NCBI GenBank assembly: GCA_030019105.1
Contig: JASEGY010000267.1
Coordinates: forward strand, 1-5,348
Direction: 5' to 3'
DNA: 5,348 nucleotides
Source of the DNA: a bacterium
GTDB lineage: Bacteria > UBA9089 > JASEGY01
Part shown: positions 5,214 to 5,348 of the stretch, piece after piece
Numbering within the stretch: position 1 is the stretch's first letter
Layout of the letters: every line of letters begins with the position of its first letter
Notes under the pieces: model-generated
What the model saw: the letters and a program-made list of their open reading frames with translations, nothing else
Database searches by the model: none
What the model was told of the DNA's origin: nothing
Position numbers and translations under genes: made by a program

Positions 5214-5267
5214 TTTTGCTTGGCTTACAGTTCGCAACTATAGCTCTTAAGATAATGTTTTTGGGGT

Positions 5268-5299
5268 AATAGGTTGTAGGTTGTAAGTTGTAAGTAACT
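5268..5299. repeat. Heptamer array (GGTTGTA), copy of the 1698-1724 repeat
   Basis: AATAGGTTGTAGGTTGTA followed by AGTTGTA and AGTAACT. The first 18 bases are identical to 1698-1715, and AGTAACT recurs at 1718-1724. This copy has one additional heptamer and lacks the complementary TACAACC arm, so it does not form the hairpin seen at 1700-1740. Confidence 0.9.
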
Positions 5300-5348
5300 A
5301 CTCAGCCATATGAGTTCAAGAGGTATTTCAAGATGGGGAGTCGGAAAT

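Noticed and set aside
5310..5348. Start of another gene at the window edge (ATG 5310 or ATG 5333)
   Set aside because: The frames are open to the end but only 13 and 5 codons are visible. The 5333 start has a modest AAGAGGT site at 5318-5324, which is not enough to call a gene.

Overview
The window is bacterial DNA with ordinary Shine-Dalgarno-led genes, all on the + strand. Moderate base composition, Uma2 and clan AA protease genes, a long NTP-transferase/phosphomannomutase-like fusion, and many short heptanucleotide arrays and palindromic elements suggest a repeat-rich genome. Such genomes occur in cyanobacteria, planctomycetes and several uncultured candidate phyla. No gene here fixes the lineage, so the host is left open.

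Layout. A decamer repeat (6-42) precedes a two-gene unit: a small retropepsin-like aspartic protease (76-483), then 2 nt later a small membrane protein (486-965) whose reading frame contains thirteen heptamers of an otherwise intergenic repeat. A strong sigma70-type promoter (973-1002) follows, with a leader made of inverted heptamer arrays. It leads to a Uma2-family (DUF820, PD-(D/E)XK-like) gene (1164-1649). A short gap with a clean heptamer-built hairpin (1700-1740) leads to the main gene (1786-4293). This 835-residue protein has a sugar nucleotidyltransferase-like domain, a left-handed beta-helix and a phosphomannomutase-like region. Another heptamer array supplies its last residues and its stop codon.

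The roughly 700 bp after that gene hold no convincing gene. They contain two adjacent foldback structures. The first (4398-4721) has 30-bp terminal inverted repeats with one mismatch and is packed with small palindromes, so it looks like a non-autonomous MITE-type element. The second (4738-4963) is a long imperfect stem whose arms include heptamer units. An unlisted 45-codon gene for a single-pass membrane peptide (4992-5129) follows, and the window ends in more heptamer arrays.

Most notable points: (1) the nucleotidyltransferase domain has lost nearly every signature catalytic residue (GGxGTR, PK, GD, WxDIG) while the frame stays intact for 835 codons, which suggests a pseudoenzyme or changed function; (2) unrelated heptamer sequences share a strict 7-nt period, and some have entered coding sequence or form hairpins before start codons; (3) the MITE-like element contains palindromic modules that differ by paired substitutions, a hint of conserved structure. 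The genes do not form an obvious single pathway.
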